A DNA stretch of 64,000 nucleotides from Palsa-601 sp963801185 (GCA_963801185.1 CAWDDW010000003.1:1116001-1180000), one strand, 5' to 3'. Counted from the stretch's first letter, positions 34,775 through 45,865 are shown. The notes: generated by a model not told the origin, from the letters alone. Translations and numbers: made by a program.

Positions 34775-37700
34775 ATGCCTCGCTTTCGTAACATCGAGCG
34801 TCCGTTCAGGCCTCGGTGGAGGCGTCTGATATCCGTCGGAGCCGCGTTGACGCTGCCAAGTCTCGGGCTGCTGATCGCGTCCGGCGTCCCGGCCGGCGCG
34901 ATGACCCAGACCACGACCGACACGACTCCGGGTGAGACCGCCTATCCGATCCCGGTTGGGACGCTTTCCCTGGAGGTGACTGTGATAGGGGCGCCGGGGA
35001 GCAGCGTCGGCAACAACCAGTTCCAGCCTGTCGGCACCCCGGGTCAGGGGGCCGAGGTGACGGCCACTTTTGCACCGCCCTCGGGCGTCTCCACGCTTTA
35101 CCTCGAGGTCGGAGACTCGAGCGGTACAAACGGCGGTGGCGGCAACTCCGACTACGCGGCGGAGGGCGGCGGAGAGTCCGCTATCCAGACGTGCTCGAAC
35201 ACGAGCGGCTCGTGTGTGTACAGCGCCATGCCAGGCTCCGACCCGCGCCTTATCGTCGCCGGCGGTGGCGGAGGGGGCGGCCAGAGCAGCTTCTCAGGGT
35301 CAGGCACGGGCGGCACGGGTGGCACCGCCGGACTGTCGAGCTCCGAGACGGGCCCGGGACCCGGCGGCGCAGGCACCGACTCGGGCAACGGCGTTGCGGG
35401 AAGCGGAGCGGGCCTCGGCAACACCACCGCCGCTGCCAGCGCGGGACCGGGCAGCCCGGTCTGTGGTTCGGGCGGCAACGCCACGCAGGGCACTCCGGGA
35501 ATTGCAGGGAACGGCGGCGACGCGAACTCGGGCGACTCGTCGAATGGCGGTGGTGGCGGCGGTGGCTGGGTCGGCGGCTCCGGTGGCGGCGCGGGCGGCT
35601 GCGCCAGGAACAACCCGGGTTCCGGCGGTGGCGGCGGCGCAGGGGCCAGCTTCATCGAGAGCTCCGCCACGAACACCACCGTGGGGACAGCCTCGTCCGG
35701 CGCCGAGGTGATCGTCACCGCCGTCATCAGTGTCGCACCTGCGATCACGAGCGGCGCGAGCACGACCTTCACTGCCGGCACTACGGGCAACTTCACCGTC
35801 GCGACGACGGGCTTTCCCACTCCGGCACTGTCCGAGTCCGGTGCCCTGCCGAGCGGCGTCACCTTCCTCGACAACGGCGACGGCACGGCGACCCTCTCCG
35901 GGGCGCCGTCGGCGGGCACCGGAGGTACGTATCAACTCATCGTCACTGCCTCGAACGGGATCGGGTCCGCGGCTACCCAAGATTTCTCGCTGAGGGTCGA
36001 TCAGGCGCCCGCGATCACGAGCAGCGCCAGCACCACCTTCACTGTCGGTGCGGCGGGCAATTTCACCGTCACGACGACCGGCTTCCCCACCGCCGCCCTC
36101 TCCGAGTGGGGAGCCCTGCCGACCGGCCTCACCTTCGTCGACAACGGTGACGGCACGGCGAGCCTCGCCGGGTCACCGGCGATAGGTACCGGTGGCACCT
36201 ATCTGTTCACCGTCACAGCCGCGAACGGGGTCTCTCCCGATGCCGTCCAGGACTTCACGTTGACGGTCTATGAGGCGCCAGAGATCACGAGTTCTGCCAG
36301 CGCGACTTTCTCTGTCGGTGCGGCGGGCAATTTCACCGTCACGACGACGGGCTTTCCCACTGCGGCCCTGTCGGAGTCGGGTGCCCTGCCGACCGGCGTC
36401 ACGTTCGTCGACAACGGCGACGGCACCGCCACCCTCGCCGGGGCGCCGGCTGGTGGAACCGGCGGTGCCGATGGGCTCACCGTGACTGCCGCGAACGGGA
36501 TCGGATCCGACGCCATCCAGGACGTCGTTCTCACCGTCGATGAGGCGCCATCGATCACGAGCAACGCGAGCACGACCTTCACCGCCGGCACAGCGGGCAA
36601 CCTCACCGTCACGACGACCGGCTTCCCCGCCCCGGCGCTTTCGGAGTCGGGTGACCTGCCGAACGGGCTCACCTTCTCCGACAACGGGGACGGCACGGCG
36701 ACCCTGGCCGGGACACCGGCGGCCGGCACGGGTGGCAGCTACTCGTTCGCGATCAGAGCCGCGAACGGGATCTCTCCGGATGCCATCCAGAACTTCACGT
36801 TGACGGTCAATGAGGCGCCATCGATCACGAGTGCCGCCACCGCGACATTCAGCACCGGTGCCGGAGGCACGTTCACTGTCGAGACGAGCGGCTTCCCGGG
36901 CGGACGGACGCTCGTGATCTCTGACGGTGATGCCAGCCTGCCTGGCGGCGTGAGCTTTGGGGACAACGGCGACGGCACGGCGACCCTCTCGGGGACACCG
37001 GCGGCCGGCACGGGTGGCGCCTACCCCTTCACCATCACTGTTTCGAACGGGATCTCTCCGGATGCCGTCCAGGACTTCACCCTCACGGTCGATCAGGCCC
37101 CGGCCATCACGAGCGGCGCAAGCACGACCTTCACCGTGGGCACGGCGGGCAACTTCATGGTCACGACGACCGGCTATCCCGCCTCGGCGCTCTCCGAGTC
37201 GGGTGCGCTGCCGACCGGCGTGAGCTTTGCCGACGACGGCGACGGCACGGCGACCCTCTCGGGGACACCGGCGGCCGGCACAGGTGGTACCTATTCCTTC
37301 ACCATCACCGCCTCGAACGGGGTCGGGTCAGACGCGACTCAGGACTTCACCCTCACGGTCGATCAGGCGCCCGCCATCACGAGCAGCGCGAGCACGACCT
37401 TCACCGTGGGCATGGCGGGCAACTTCATGGTCACGACGACTGGCTATCCCACCTCGGCGCTTTCGGAGTCGGGTGACCTGCCAAGTGGTGTGAGCTTTGC
37501 CGACGATGGCAACGGCACCGCGACCCTCTCGGGGACACCGGCTCCCGGCACAGGTGGTACCTATTCCCTCACCATCACCGCCTCGAACGGGGTCGGGTCA
37601 GACGCGACTCAGGACTTCACCCTCACCGTCGATCAGGCGGCCGCCATCACGAGCGCCTCTGGTGCGACCTTCACCGTGGGCACGGCGGGCAACTTCATGG

Positions 37701-39463
37701 TCACGACGACCGGCTATCCCGCATCGGCGCTCTCTGAGTCGGGTGCGCTGCCGACCGGCGTGAGCTTCGCCGACAATGGCGACGGCACCGCGACCCTCGC
37801 TGGGACACCTGCGGGAGGCCGGGGCGGTACGTACGCTTTCACGGTCAACGCCTCGAACGGCGTCGGGTCAGGCGCGACTCAGGACTTCACCCTTACCGTC
37901 GATCAGGCGCCTGCGGTCACGAGCGCCTCCGGCGCGACGTTCACCGTGGGCACGGCGGGCCGCTTCACGGTCACGACGACCGGCTATCCCGCATCGGCGC
38001 TCTCTGAGTCGGGTGCGCTGCCTAGTGGCCTGAGCTTCACCGACAACGGCGACGGCACCGCGACCCTCGCCGGGACACCTGCGGGAGGCCGGGGCGGTAC
38101 GTACGCGCTCACGATCACCGCCTCGAACGGGGTCGGGTCAGACGCGACTCAGGACTTCACCCTCATCGTCGACAAGGCCCCGACCATCACGAGCGCCTCG
38201 GGCACGACGTTTACCGTGGGTACACCGGGCCGCTTCACGGTCACGACGACCGGCTATCCCGCATCGGCGCTCTCTGAGTCGGGTGCGTTGCCTAGTGGCG
38301 TGAGCTTCACCGACAACGGCAACGGCACCGCCGTCCTCGCCGGGACTCCGACGGCGGGAACGGGTGGCAACCACCGCTTCAACATCAAGGCCTCGAACGG
38401 GGTCGGGTCAGACGCGACTGAGGACTTCACCCTCACGGTCGACCAGGCGCCAGGGATTGTGAGTGCACCGGGCACTACGTTCACCGTCGCCGCTAAGGGG
38501 AGCTTCACCGTGACGACGACCGGCTTCCCGACCGGGCAGACGTTCGCACTATCCGAGTCCGGCGCCCTGCCCGCCGGCATCACCTTCCGCGACCACCGCG
38601 ACGGCAAGGCAGAGATCGCCGGCACCCCGGCAGCAGGTACCGAGGGCACTTACCGCCTCACCATCAAGGCCTCGAACGGTGTCTCGCCTGTTGCCACTCA
38701 GACGTTCACGCTCGACGTCGACGAGGTCCCTGGATATGTGCTCGCCTCAGCGAATGGCGACGTCGGGACCTTCGGTGCCGTGAAGTTCCGCGGTTCGATG
38801 GCTGGCAGGCACCTGAACGCTCCGGTAGTCGGCGTGGCTGCCGCACCTGACGGCCAGGGTTACTGGCTGGCTGCTGGGGATGGTGGGGTCTTCTCCTTCG
38901 GGAAGGCTCACTTCTACGGGTCACTGGCGCACAAGCATCTGAGCTCACCTGTGGTCGGCATCGCCGTCACGCCTGACGGCCGCGGCTACTGGCTCGTAGC
39001 CGCCGACGGGCACGTCTTCACCTTTGGCGACGCCCATTTCTTTGGCAGCGTCAATAGAGCGCTTCACCTGAGAGACGTGGTCAGCATCTTCGCCACCCGG
39101 AGCGGGAACGGGTACTACGTGGTCTCGAGTACCGGCAAGACCTACCGGTTCGGCAGGGCGGAGGAGGGCGAAGGGGTGTACGCGCCTCGTATCACCGCAC
39201 CGGTCGTCTCGGCGACTCTTGACTGGGCAACCGACGGCTACTGGCTGGCACGCTCGGACGGCACGGTCCTCGGTGTCGACTCGCCGTCGTTCGGAGGCCA
39301 TGGCACATCGGTTGTCGGCATGGCCGCGAGCCCTGACTCGAAGGGCTACTTCCTCGTGACATCGCGCGGCAAGGTATTTCCCGAAGGAGACGCCAAGCTG
39401 CTTGCCTCCAATGGTCACAGCTCTCTGTCAGGGACGGTGATCGGGATCTCGTCCCCGTCCTGA
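34775..39463 (+). CDS. Giant secreted protein: Gly-rich domain, 11 Ig-like repeats, C-terminal propeller-like repeats
   Basis: About 1562 residues from the ATG at 34775. An Arg-rich signal peptide (WRRLISVGAALTLPSLGLL) precedes a glycine-rich domain (to about residue 320) resembling adhesin or receptor glycine-rich folds. Then come eleven ~90-residue Ig-like modules, each beginning (D/N)xAPxITS.. and containing GNFTVTTTGFP and DNGDGTATL(A/S)G. The last ~250 residues contain repeats of the GYWLVAADGHVFTFGDAHFF type, expected to form a beta-propeller. There is no obvious membrane anchor or LPxTG at the end. It is probably a cell-surface or matrix adhesin. The Ig modules are of the putative-Ig (He_PIG) kind. 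Confidence 0.88.
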   Translation: MPRFRNIERPFRPRWRRLISVGAALTLPSLGLLIASGVPAGAMTQTTTDTTPGETAYPIPVGTLSLEVTVIGAPGSSVGNNQFQPVGTPGQGAEVTATFAPPSGVSTLYLEVGDSSGTNGGGGNSDYAAEGGGESAIQTCSNTSGSCVYSAMPGSDPRLIVAGGGGGGGQSSFSGSGTGGTGGTAGLSSSETGPGPGGAGTDSGNGVAGSGAGLGNTTAAASAGPGSPVCGSGGNATQGTPGIAGNGGDANSGDSSNGGGGGGGWVGGSGGGAGGCARNNPGSGGGGGAGASFIESSATNTTVGTASSGAEVIVTAVISVAPAITSGASTTFTAGTTGNFTVATTGFPTPALSESGALPSGVTFLDNGDGTATLSGAPSAGTGGTYQLIVTASNGIGSAATQDFSLRVDQAPAITSSASTTFTVGAAGNFTVTTTGFPTAALSEWGALPTGLTFVDNGDGTASLAGSPAIGTGGTYLFTVTAANGVSPDAVQDFTLTVYEAPEITSSASATFSVGAAGNFTVTTTGFPTAALSESGALPTGVTFVDNGDGTATLAGAPAGGTGGADGLTVTAANGIGSDAIQDVVLTVDEAPSITSNASTTFTAGTAGNLTVTTTGFPAPALSESGDLPNGLTFSDNGDGTATLAGTPAAGTGGSYSFAIRAANGISPDAIQNFTLTVNEAPSITSAATATFSTGAGGTFTVETSGFPGGRTLVISDGDASLPGGVSFGDNGDGTATLSGTPAAGTGGAYPFTITVSNGISPDAVQDFTLTVDQAPAITSGASTTFTVGTAGNFMVTTTGYPASALSESGALPTGVSFADDGDGTATLSGTPAAGTGGTYSFTITASNGVGSDATQDFTLTVDQAPAITSSASTTFTVGMAGNFMVTTTGYPTSALSESGDLPSGVSFADDGNGTATLSGTPAPGTGGTYSLTITASNGVGSDATQDFTLTVDQAAAITSASGATFTVGTAGNFMVTTTGYPASALSESGALPTGVSFADNGDGTATLAGTPAGGRGGTYAFTVNASNGVGSGATQDFTLTVDQAPAVTSASGATFTVGTAGRFTVTTTGYPASALSESGALPSGLSFTDNGDGTATLAGTPAGGRGGTYALTITASNGVGSDATQDFTLIVDKAPTITSASGTTFTVGTPGRFTVTTTGYPASALSESGALPSGVSFTDNGNGTAVLAGTPTAGTGGNHRFNIKASNGVGSDATEDFTLTVDQAPGIVSAPGTTFTVAAKGSFTVTTTGFPTGQTFALSESGALPAGITFRDHRDGKAEIAGTPAAGTEGTYRLTIKASNGVSPVATQTFTLDVDEVPGYVLASANGDVGTFGAVKFRGSMAGRHLNAPVVGVAAAPDGQGYWLAAGDGGVFSFGKAHFYGSLAHKHLSSPVVGIAVTPDGRGYWLVAADGHVFTFGDAHFFGSVNRALHLRDVVSIFATRSGNGYYVVSSTGKTYRFGRAEEGEGVYAPRITAPVVSATLDWATDGYWLARSDGTVLGVDSPSFGGHGTSVVGMAASPDSKGYFLVTSRGKVFPEGDAKLLASNGHSSLSGTVIGISSPS
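35740..38727 (+). repeat. Eleven tandem ~270-bp repeats coding for Ig-like modules
   Basis: The DNA repeat unit is 270 bp (two units slightly longer, about 279 bp). Copies six to ten (about 37090-38450) are nearly identical over long stretches, for example the shared GACTCAGGACTTCACCCT and TCACGACGACCGGCTATCCC. Earlier copies are more diverged. This pattern indicates recent expansion or gene conversion in the distal half. Such arrays are prone to copy-number change and to assembly collapse, so the true count may differ. Confidence 0.85.
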
Positions 39464-39574
39464 TCGAGCGAGGCCTGGCGGCCCCTTCGCGCGAGCGTCT
39501 GACAGAGGGGATAACTGCGCCGCCGGGCTCTTGGGATCCCCATCTTGCGCTGGCGGGCGAGCGAGGATGAGGAG

Positions 39575-40531
39575 GTGCTGTTCGTCGTGTGGCGCTTCTT
39601 GGTGCACCCGAGCCGGCGCCACGCGCTCTGGCTCATCGCCGCCGCGGCCGGTGTAGTACTCGCCGGAGGAATCGCGTTCTGCGTCGCCGAGAACATCAGC
39701 CCGTGGCTCGGTCTGTACTGGTCGGTGACGACGGCGACGACGGTCGGCTACGGCGACGTCACGCCGAAGACGACTGCTGGTCATGTCATCGCAATTGTCG
39801 TCATGCTGACGACGATCCCGCTCCTCGGAGCGGTGTTCGCGACGTGGTCGGGTGCGGCAGCCGCCGCTCGGCTTAGGAGGATGTTGCACATGGGCCGCTC
39901 GTTCCCCGAAGGGACGTTCCGATTGGTCGTCGGCATGCAGCCAGTCGTGCCGGCGATGCTCGATGAGCTGGTCGACACCGGTCACGACGTCGTCCTCGTG
40001 GCGGATGTCGACCCGGTCACCGTGCGTGACGAGGTGCACCTCGTCAAGGGCGATCCGACGAGCGAGCAGGCGCTCAAGGCGGCACGACCTGCCAAAGCCG
40101 AGCACGCGCTCGTCACCGGTGCCTCCGACGGCGACGTGCTCGTCTCGGTCGTGTTGCTGCGGGCGGCCGCCCCGGCGTTGGCGATGACTGCTCTGGTTCA
40201 CTCGCGTTCGACGTCCGACGCCCTGAAGGACCTCGGGGTCAGCCAGACGATCTCGACCGACGAGCTCTTGAGCCACACGCTGGCGAAGGCGCTCGAGACA
40301 CCGCATGCCGGTGCGTTGCTCGTGGAGCTCCTCGACTCCGAGCGCCATTTCATCGACGAGCTCGAGACGACGGCGGAGATGACGGGGCGGGCGCTCAGCA
40401 GCTTGCGCAACGAGCGCGACGACCTCGTGCTCGGCCTTGTGCACGACGACAAGGTCTCTCTCGGCATCGGGGAGGACCCGGTCGTCGCATCGGGTGACCG
40501 CCTTCTGGTCGCGAGGCCTACTGCCTCTTGA
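39575..40531 (+). CDS. Two-helix potassium channel with RCK/TrkA domains
   Basis: About 318 residues. Two membrane helices (ALWLIAAAAGVVLAGGIAF and AGHVIAIVVMLTTIPLLGAV) flank the pore with the selectivity filter TVGYGD (TTATTVGYGDVTP). The cytoplasmic part has an RCK-like N domain (HDVVLVADVDP, LVKGDPTSEQALKAA) and a C domain ending DRLLVARP. The glycine motif of a classical TrkA-N is degenerate. The GTG at 39575 has a ribosome site (GAGGATGAG). An upstream TTG at 39545 is less likely. The gene converges on and overlaps the alpha-mannosidase end by 14 bp. Confidence 0.9.
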   Translation: MLFVVWRFLVHPSRRHALWLIAAAAGVVLAGGIAFCVAENISPWLGLYWSVTTATTVGYGDVTPKTTAGHVIAIVVMLTTIPLLGAVFATWSGAAAAARLRRMLHMGRSFPEGTFRLVVGMQPVVPAMLDELVDTGHDVVLVADVDPVTVRDEVHLVKGDPTSEQALKAARPAKAEHALVTGASDGDVLVSVVLLRAAAPALAMTALVHSRSTSDALKDLGVSQTISTDELLSHTLAKALETPHAGALLVELLDSERHFIDELETTAEMTGRALSSLRNERDDLVLGLVHDDKVSLGIGEDPVVASGDRLLVARPTAS

Positions 40532-43500
40532 GGAGCCGGACCGTCACGAGCTCGAAGGGGCGTAGCTCTAACCTGATCGTTCCGTCTTCGATGCGCAGCT
40601 CGCCGAGGTCGTGACGCTCCAACAGGTCGACCCGGCTCGCGTGGTCGGAGTCGAGACCGCTCAGCGTTGCTCGACCATGAGCTCCCAGGTGCTCGTACAG
40701 CCTGAGCACCAGATCGCCGCTCCCGTCGTCCGCCCGCTTCACCGCTGAGAGCACAGCACCTTCCAGCTGCACGACGGAGCCGTCCTGGTGGAGCGTGCCG
40801 CCCTCGCCAGTCGCGCACGGCACCACCCTCAGCGCCAGGTTGAACGATTCCGCCTCGTGGACCACCTGCTCGGAGCCGAGATGTCGGCCGTACGGGAAGA
40901 TCGCATAAGAGAAACGGTGCTGCCCGGCATCGGCCTCCGGGTCCGGCCAACCAGGGCCGCGCAGCAACGACAGGCGCATCACGTTCTGTCGCACGTCGTA
41001 GCCGTACTTGCAGTCGTTCAGGAGGGCGACGCCGAACCCGGGCTCTTCGAGGGAGGCCCAGCGTTGTGCCGGGACCTCGAATTTCGCAGCGTCCCAGGAG
41101 GTATTGGCATGTGTCGGCCGCTCGACGTGACCGAATTGCACTTCGTAAGTCGCGTGAGGCGACCGGATGGCCAGCGGGAAGGCAACCTTCAAGAAACGGT
41201 GCCGCTCCTGCCAATCGACCTCCGTCACGAACTCGACGCGGCGGCTCGACGCGGTCAGCCGGACCTCCTGGGTCACCATCGTCGAGTTGCCGACACGCCT
41301 CGTGACGCGGATCGCAGCCCGCACCGGCCCGCCCTCGATGGTCTCGATCGACTCCGCCGCGGTGTGCTCGACGGCGCGGTCGAAGCTGCCCTGGTCGACG
41401 TCCCAGGCGTCGAAGTGGTTGGGGAGGTCATGGTGCAGCTGGAAGACGTTCGCCTTCGTACCCGGCTCGACGACCTCCTTGTCGTTTACGAGATCGCGGA
41501 TGGATGTGACGAGTCCGTCGTCGTCCAGGCTCACTGAGACGAGGCCGTTCGAGAGCGTGTGGTGGTCCACGACCTCGACCGCGTTCTCGATGTCGTGGAG
41601 GGGCGGGGCGGCGCCGAGGAGGTCGAAGCGTGCCCAGCCCGATCCGGGGACCCGTGCCGGGAAGATGACCCGGCCGTTCCCGAGCGCCTGGACCGGGAGC
41701 AGAGCGCCGTCGGCTCCGACCGCCGCGACCGGCGCGCCGTCGAGGCCGAGCGTGGCCACGTCAAGCTCGGCCACGTCGAGGCGCGAACGCGAAGCCGCGT
41801 TCAGGACGAGCACGGCACCGATCGAACGTGGCACGGGAGCGTTCGGGGCTGACACCCGCGCGGCGAGGTTCTCGGTGGCCGCGGCGATGACTTCACTCGC
41901 CACTTCAGCGACCTCGGCATATGCCGCCTGTGAGTCGTTGTGGACCCAGTGGATGCTCGAGCCCGGGAGGATGTCGTGGAACTGGTGCAAAAGGACGATG
42001 CGCCACGCACGATCGAGACGCTCGGCGGCATCGGAGGCTTCGTCACCCTCGAGAGCGACCGCTGCCCAGAGCTCTGCCTCGCGCAGCAGGTTCTCGGACC
42101 GCCGATTGCCGAGCTTTCCGCGTGCCTGAGTCGTCTGGACCCCCCGGTGACGCTCGAGGTAGAGCTCGCCCGACCAGAGCGGCAGCCCTCCCGGGCCCTT
42201 GGCATGCGCCGTGGGCACCGTCCCCGGCGCGGCCGCGCCGGTGCGGGCGTCAGCCAGCTCGGCATTCTTGTTCGAGCTGGTCGAAGAAGCTCCGCGAGGA
42301 GCCGAGGCGTATCGCAGGCAGCGGGTCGAGGTCGCGGCATCCGGCGGGCACGCTCCAGCATCTCGGCAGTCGGGCCGCCGCCGCCGTCGCCATAACCGTA
42401 GGCGTACAGCGACTTGTCGGAGATGCCGTGCTGGGCGAAACGAGCCTCGCCATGAAGGAGCTGCCCGACCGTGAATTCACCGTTGTAGGTGTCGGTGGGT
42501 GGGCAGTGCGCGAGGACGCGAGAGCCGTCGATGCCCTCCCACCAGAACGTGTGGTGAGGGAAGGCGTTGAGTTCGTTCCAGCTGAGTTTCTGGGTGAGGA
42601 AGCGGTGGACGTTGGCGGCTCGGAGGATCTGGGGAAGGTTGCCCGAGTATCCGAACGCGTCCGGGAGCCAGCAGTCGATCGTCTCGACGCCGTAATGCTC
42701 GAGGAAGAATCTCTTCCCGAAGATGAGCTGGCGAGCGAGCGATTCACCCGAAGGGAGATTGGTGTCCGGCTCCACCCACATGCTCCCGACCGGCTCGAGC
42801 TGGCCGGTGCCGACGAAGTGCTTCATCTCTTCGAAGAGTGACGGGTAGTTCTCCTCCATCCACGCGTGCTGCTGTGCCTGGGAGCAGACGAAGACGTACT
42901 CGGCGTTCGCCTCCATCAGTCGCACTGCTGTCGAGAACGTGCGAGCGCACTTTCGCTTGGTCTCGCGGATCGGCCAGAGCCAGGCCGAGTCGATGTGGGC
43001 GTGCCCGACCGCCGTCACTTGGTGGGCTCGGAGGCTCGTGGGGGATTGGAGGAGCGGCGCCCATTGGGGGCGCTGGCCGAGGATCGTCGTCGCGAGGTCG
43101 TGAAGGTCGACGTTCCGGGCGACCAGGTCGAGCGCCTGGAGGATCTCGGCCGATCTGCGGTTCTCGAGACCGAGAGCGTCCGCCAGTTCGGTGAGGACAG
43201 TCCAGTCGTACAGGACCTGGGTCATTTCGTCGTCGACCACGGCGAGATCGAAGCGCCTCAATCGGTAGAGCGGTGGTCCGTCGTAGTCGGGCATGAGCAG
43301 TGGCCACTCGAGTGGGCCTTCCACCTGCCCGGGGTTGGCAGCTGCCTCTACGAGTAGGGAGACCGGCGTGCCGGCCTCGGCCGCCGAGGAGACTTCGACC
43401 GTGTTGTGCTTCGGGTTTATGCCTTGGCGTGGGCTCGCGCCGTCGAAGACCATCGCTTCGCCTCCGAAGCCGGTCTGACCCCGGTACCCGAGATCAATCC

Positions 43501-43765
43501 TGGCGACTACGTGACGCCCGTCGAACTCGTCGGGGATGGTTCCCTCGCCCTTGAACCACGCCGTCGACCATGCACCCCCCCACGCGGACCCGATCTGGAA
43601 CGGTGTGAAGGTGAGCGTGCTCGCCAGGCGGGGTGGCACCGGCTCACCGGGCAAGCGGCTGATCGAGAGCTTCAGGGGGGCTGAGATGGGATGAGCGGCG
43701 GGCCAGATGACCTGTTCGAGGAGGCGCCCGATACGCCCCCGACGGATGTCAGCTTCGGTGCCCAC
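40518..43765 (-). CDS. Alpha-mannosidase, glycoside hydrolase family 38 (two frameshifts)
   Basis: The N-terminal part has the GH38 zinc and catalytic motifs: HAHIDSAWLWPIRETKRK and WLPDAFGYSGNLPQIL, whose Asp is the nucleophile. The C-terminal part, in another frame, continues GLPLWSGELYLERHRG, HQFHDILPGSSIHWV and the beta-rich domains to LELRPFELVTVRLLKRQ. The linking piece CRDLDPLPAIRLGSSRSFFD is in the third frame. Frame changes therefore occur near 42337-42348 and near 42262-42275, each cured by removing one base. Repaired length is about 1080 residues, normal for the family. It would release mannose from alpha-mannosides. The GTG start at 43765 is approximate. Confidence 0.88.
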
Positions 43766-43831
43766 GGGTCTTTGTCTAGTGCTTCTCGAGGACCGGTACG
43801 CGAAAACCGCGCAGCTCTGCTTTGTTCTTGT

Positions 43832-44812
43832 ATGGCGAGAACATGGGTTCGAGGTGGAGTCGTGGGAGGGCTGGCAGCGGCGTTGGTCGGCGGGGCTTCG
43901 TTGTCGGCCTGCGGTGCGAGTCCCGGTGCGGCCGTGGCGCCCCGGTCGCGGCCCGAGGCGAGCATCGTCCACTCCCGTTCGCCGAAGGTGCAGCGACTGT
44001 CGGGCGACCGTGATGCTGCGCTCGCCAGGTCGCAGGCGAGGAAGCTGCGGCGGTGGGTGGGCCGGCCGGCGGGCTGCGAGATCGCCTCGAGTGTTCCAAC
44101 GGGCACGTCGTCGTCGCTCTCGTCACCTGACTCCGAGCCGTTGTCGCCTTACGTCGCAGACTCCCACGAATACTGCGTCATCACCATGTCTCCTGACTCC
44201 GTCATCCACTGGTACGAAGTGCACGTGCCGAAGGGCGCCTCGGTGGGTGGGACTGGGACCTCCAGCTCCCGATCGGGGGTTACCGAGCAGTCCGTCAGCT
44301 TGGATTGGAGCCCGCGGCACGCCTTGCCCGAGCGCGGAGCCGAGATCTCCGTGGCATCCCTGCCCGGCGGCCGGTCGGTGCTGAGGATCGACGGTCTCGT
44401 CCTGTACGACCCGGCCAAACCCGCGAGCGAGCAGGTGCCGACCGCGGTAAGCCGGCTGGTCATCAGCGTGACTCCCGAGAGCGGTGCAACCGTAGAGCGG
44501 ACCGTCAAGTCACCGACTGCGATAGCAAGGGTCGTGAAGATCGTGAACGACTCACAACGCTCTTCGTATACCGAGAATCCTGGCGGGGTCATGATCACGG
44601 CGCCCATGGGGCGCGAGGACGTGATCGTGCGCTGCTACGGGGGTGCCGACGGGACTGTCCTGTTGGCTTCTGTGAACGAGCACCCGTTGCTCGGTGAAGG
44701 CACCGGCAACATGCTCGTGTGGGTCGGAGGCAAGCGCCAGCCGATATTGCAGGACGACGGCGCCCTCGCCCGGGTAGCGTCGCAGCTCACGGGAGTGCGG
44801 ATCCAGCCCTGA
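43832..44812 (+). CDS. Putative secreted lipoprotein of unknown function
   Basis: A 326-residue protein starting at the ATG at 43832 with a signal peptide and lipobox (GGLAAALVGGASLSACGAS). The mature part is beta-rich (YCVITMSPDSVIHWYEVHV, SVLRIDGLVLYD, GNMLVWVGGKRQPILQD). I do not recognise the family. It starts shortly after the divergent alpha-mannosidase and ends 6 bp from the convergent MDMPI gene. The frame is open further upstream, but that region overlaps the mannosidase 5' end. Confidence 0.75.
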   Translation: MARTWVRGGVVGGLAAALVGGASLSACGASPGAAVAPRSRPEASIVHSRSPKVQRLSGDRDAALARSQARKLRRWVGRPAGCEIASSVPTGTSSSLSSPDSEPLSPYVADSHEYCVITMSPDSVIHWYEVHVPKGASVGGTGTSSSRSGVTEQSVSLDWSPRHALPERGAEISVASLPGGRSVLRIDGLVLYDPAKPASEQVPTAVSRLVISVTPESGATVERTVKSPTAIARVVKIVNDSQRSSYTENPGGVMITAPMGREDVIVRCYGGADGTVLLASVNEHPLLGEGTGNMLVWVGGKRQPILQDDGALARVASQLTGVRIQP

Positions 44813-44818
44813 GCAAGG

Positions 44819-45589
44819 TCATATCCTCGGGCGCGACTCCTCGGCCGCCCTCCAGTCGCCGAAGGCCTCCAGAGCGTCGCCGAGCGACAGCTGAGAGTCG
44901 CCGTCAAGCTCTCCGCGCCTCCAGCACCAGCGGTCGAGCGCCCACGCCGGGCCTCTAAGAGCGACGTCGGCTTTCAAGTGAGCCGGGGCATACGACCGGT
45001 GAACGGTGTCGATGGTCCACTCGGCGTCCGTGGCAGCGTCGGTTGCATGGAGGTGGACTGTGAGTCCCTCGCCCAACTGGATGTCTTGCGGGTCGACGCG
45101 GGTGTGGCGGGTGAGATCGAGGAACTCGGGGATGCCGTCGGCCGCGGCGCCAGGGGTGGCATCTGTGATCTGGGAACCGGCCGCCAGCTCAGCGTCGACG
45201 CGGTGAATCAGTGTCTCGTGCGCCTGGCGTCGCCACCAGAAGCTGACCGGCGAACTCGGGCCCGTCACGAAGTTCCAGCGGAGATCGTCCTCGGGGACGT
45301 CTCGGAGCAGCGTGAGGATGTTCTTCAGGCGGTCTCGCATCCACTCGTCCGCCGGTTGGCCGTCGGGACGCTTCGGCACGCCGTTCTGGTCGGGAGGCCC
45401 GCCCGGGTCGCTCGTGAGGATCGTCGCGACCCACGCGTAGATCCGCCCGAGGTGGTTTGCAAGGTCGTCGAGAGTCCAGTCCGGACAGGTCGGAACCGAG
45501 GCGCCGGAGGACACCTCAGCATCATCGAGGAGCGACAGGATTCTGCGACCCTCGCTGTCGAGGAGGTCGAGCGATTCGGTGCGGTCCAT
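44819..45589 (-). CDS. Maleylpyruvate isomerase family (mycothiol-dependent, DinB-like fold) protein
   Basis: A 256-residue protein with CPDWTLDDLANHLGRIYAWV near the N-terminus, the actinobacterial MDMPI_N signature including the metal-binding His in NHLGR, then FWWRRQAHETLIHRVDAE, whose His residues complete the site. Family members are mycothiol-dependent isomerases or enzymes of unknown role. Its presence implies a mycothiol-using organism but does not prove maleylpyruvate isomerase activity. The start is the ATG at 45589. About 275 bp separate it from the tRNA-Glu gene. Confidence 0.87.
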   Translation of the reverse strand: MDRTESLDLLDSEGRRILSLLDDAEVSSGASVPTCPDWTLDDLANHLGRIYAWVATILTSDPGGPPDQNGVPKRPDGQPADEWMRDRLKNILTLLRDVPEDDLRWNFVTGPSSPVSFWWRRQAHETLIHRVDAELAAGSQITDATPGAAADGIPEFLDLTRHTRVDPQDIQLGEGLTVHLHATDAATDAEWTIDTVHRSYAPAHLKADVALRGPAWALDRWCWRRGELDGDSQLSLGDALEAFGDWRAAEESRPRI

Positions 45590-45865
45590 GTCCCCATTCT
45601 TGTTGCTCGGCGAGTCGTCAGAGGTGCCGGACCATGGTGAAGGCGTTGTCGACCTTCTCGACTGTGACGAACCCGACTTGGTGGTACAGGCGTGAGCAAC
45701 GGCTGGGAATCGGTGGTTATCGCACCTCCTCGCAGGAGTCTGCGGTGTCCGTAAACTGGCCCGCAGCTCGGATGAGCCAGCTCGCGCCGCTGGTACCATG
45801 AGTTCGCTCTGGGAGGGCCGCGCAGGTCTTCACAGCTGTCGAAGCGGCTCATAGAGCCGTCGCTC

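Noticed and set aside
35740..38727. Evenly spaced 270-bp repeats considered as a noncoding satellite
   Set aside because: They keep one open frame throughout and encode well-formed Ig-like modules, so they are coding repeats.
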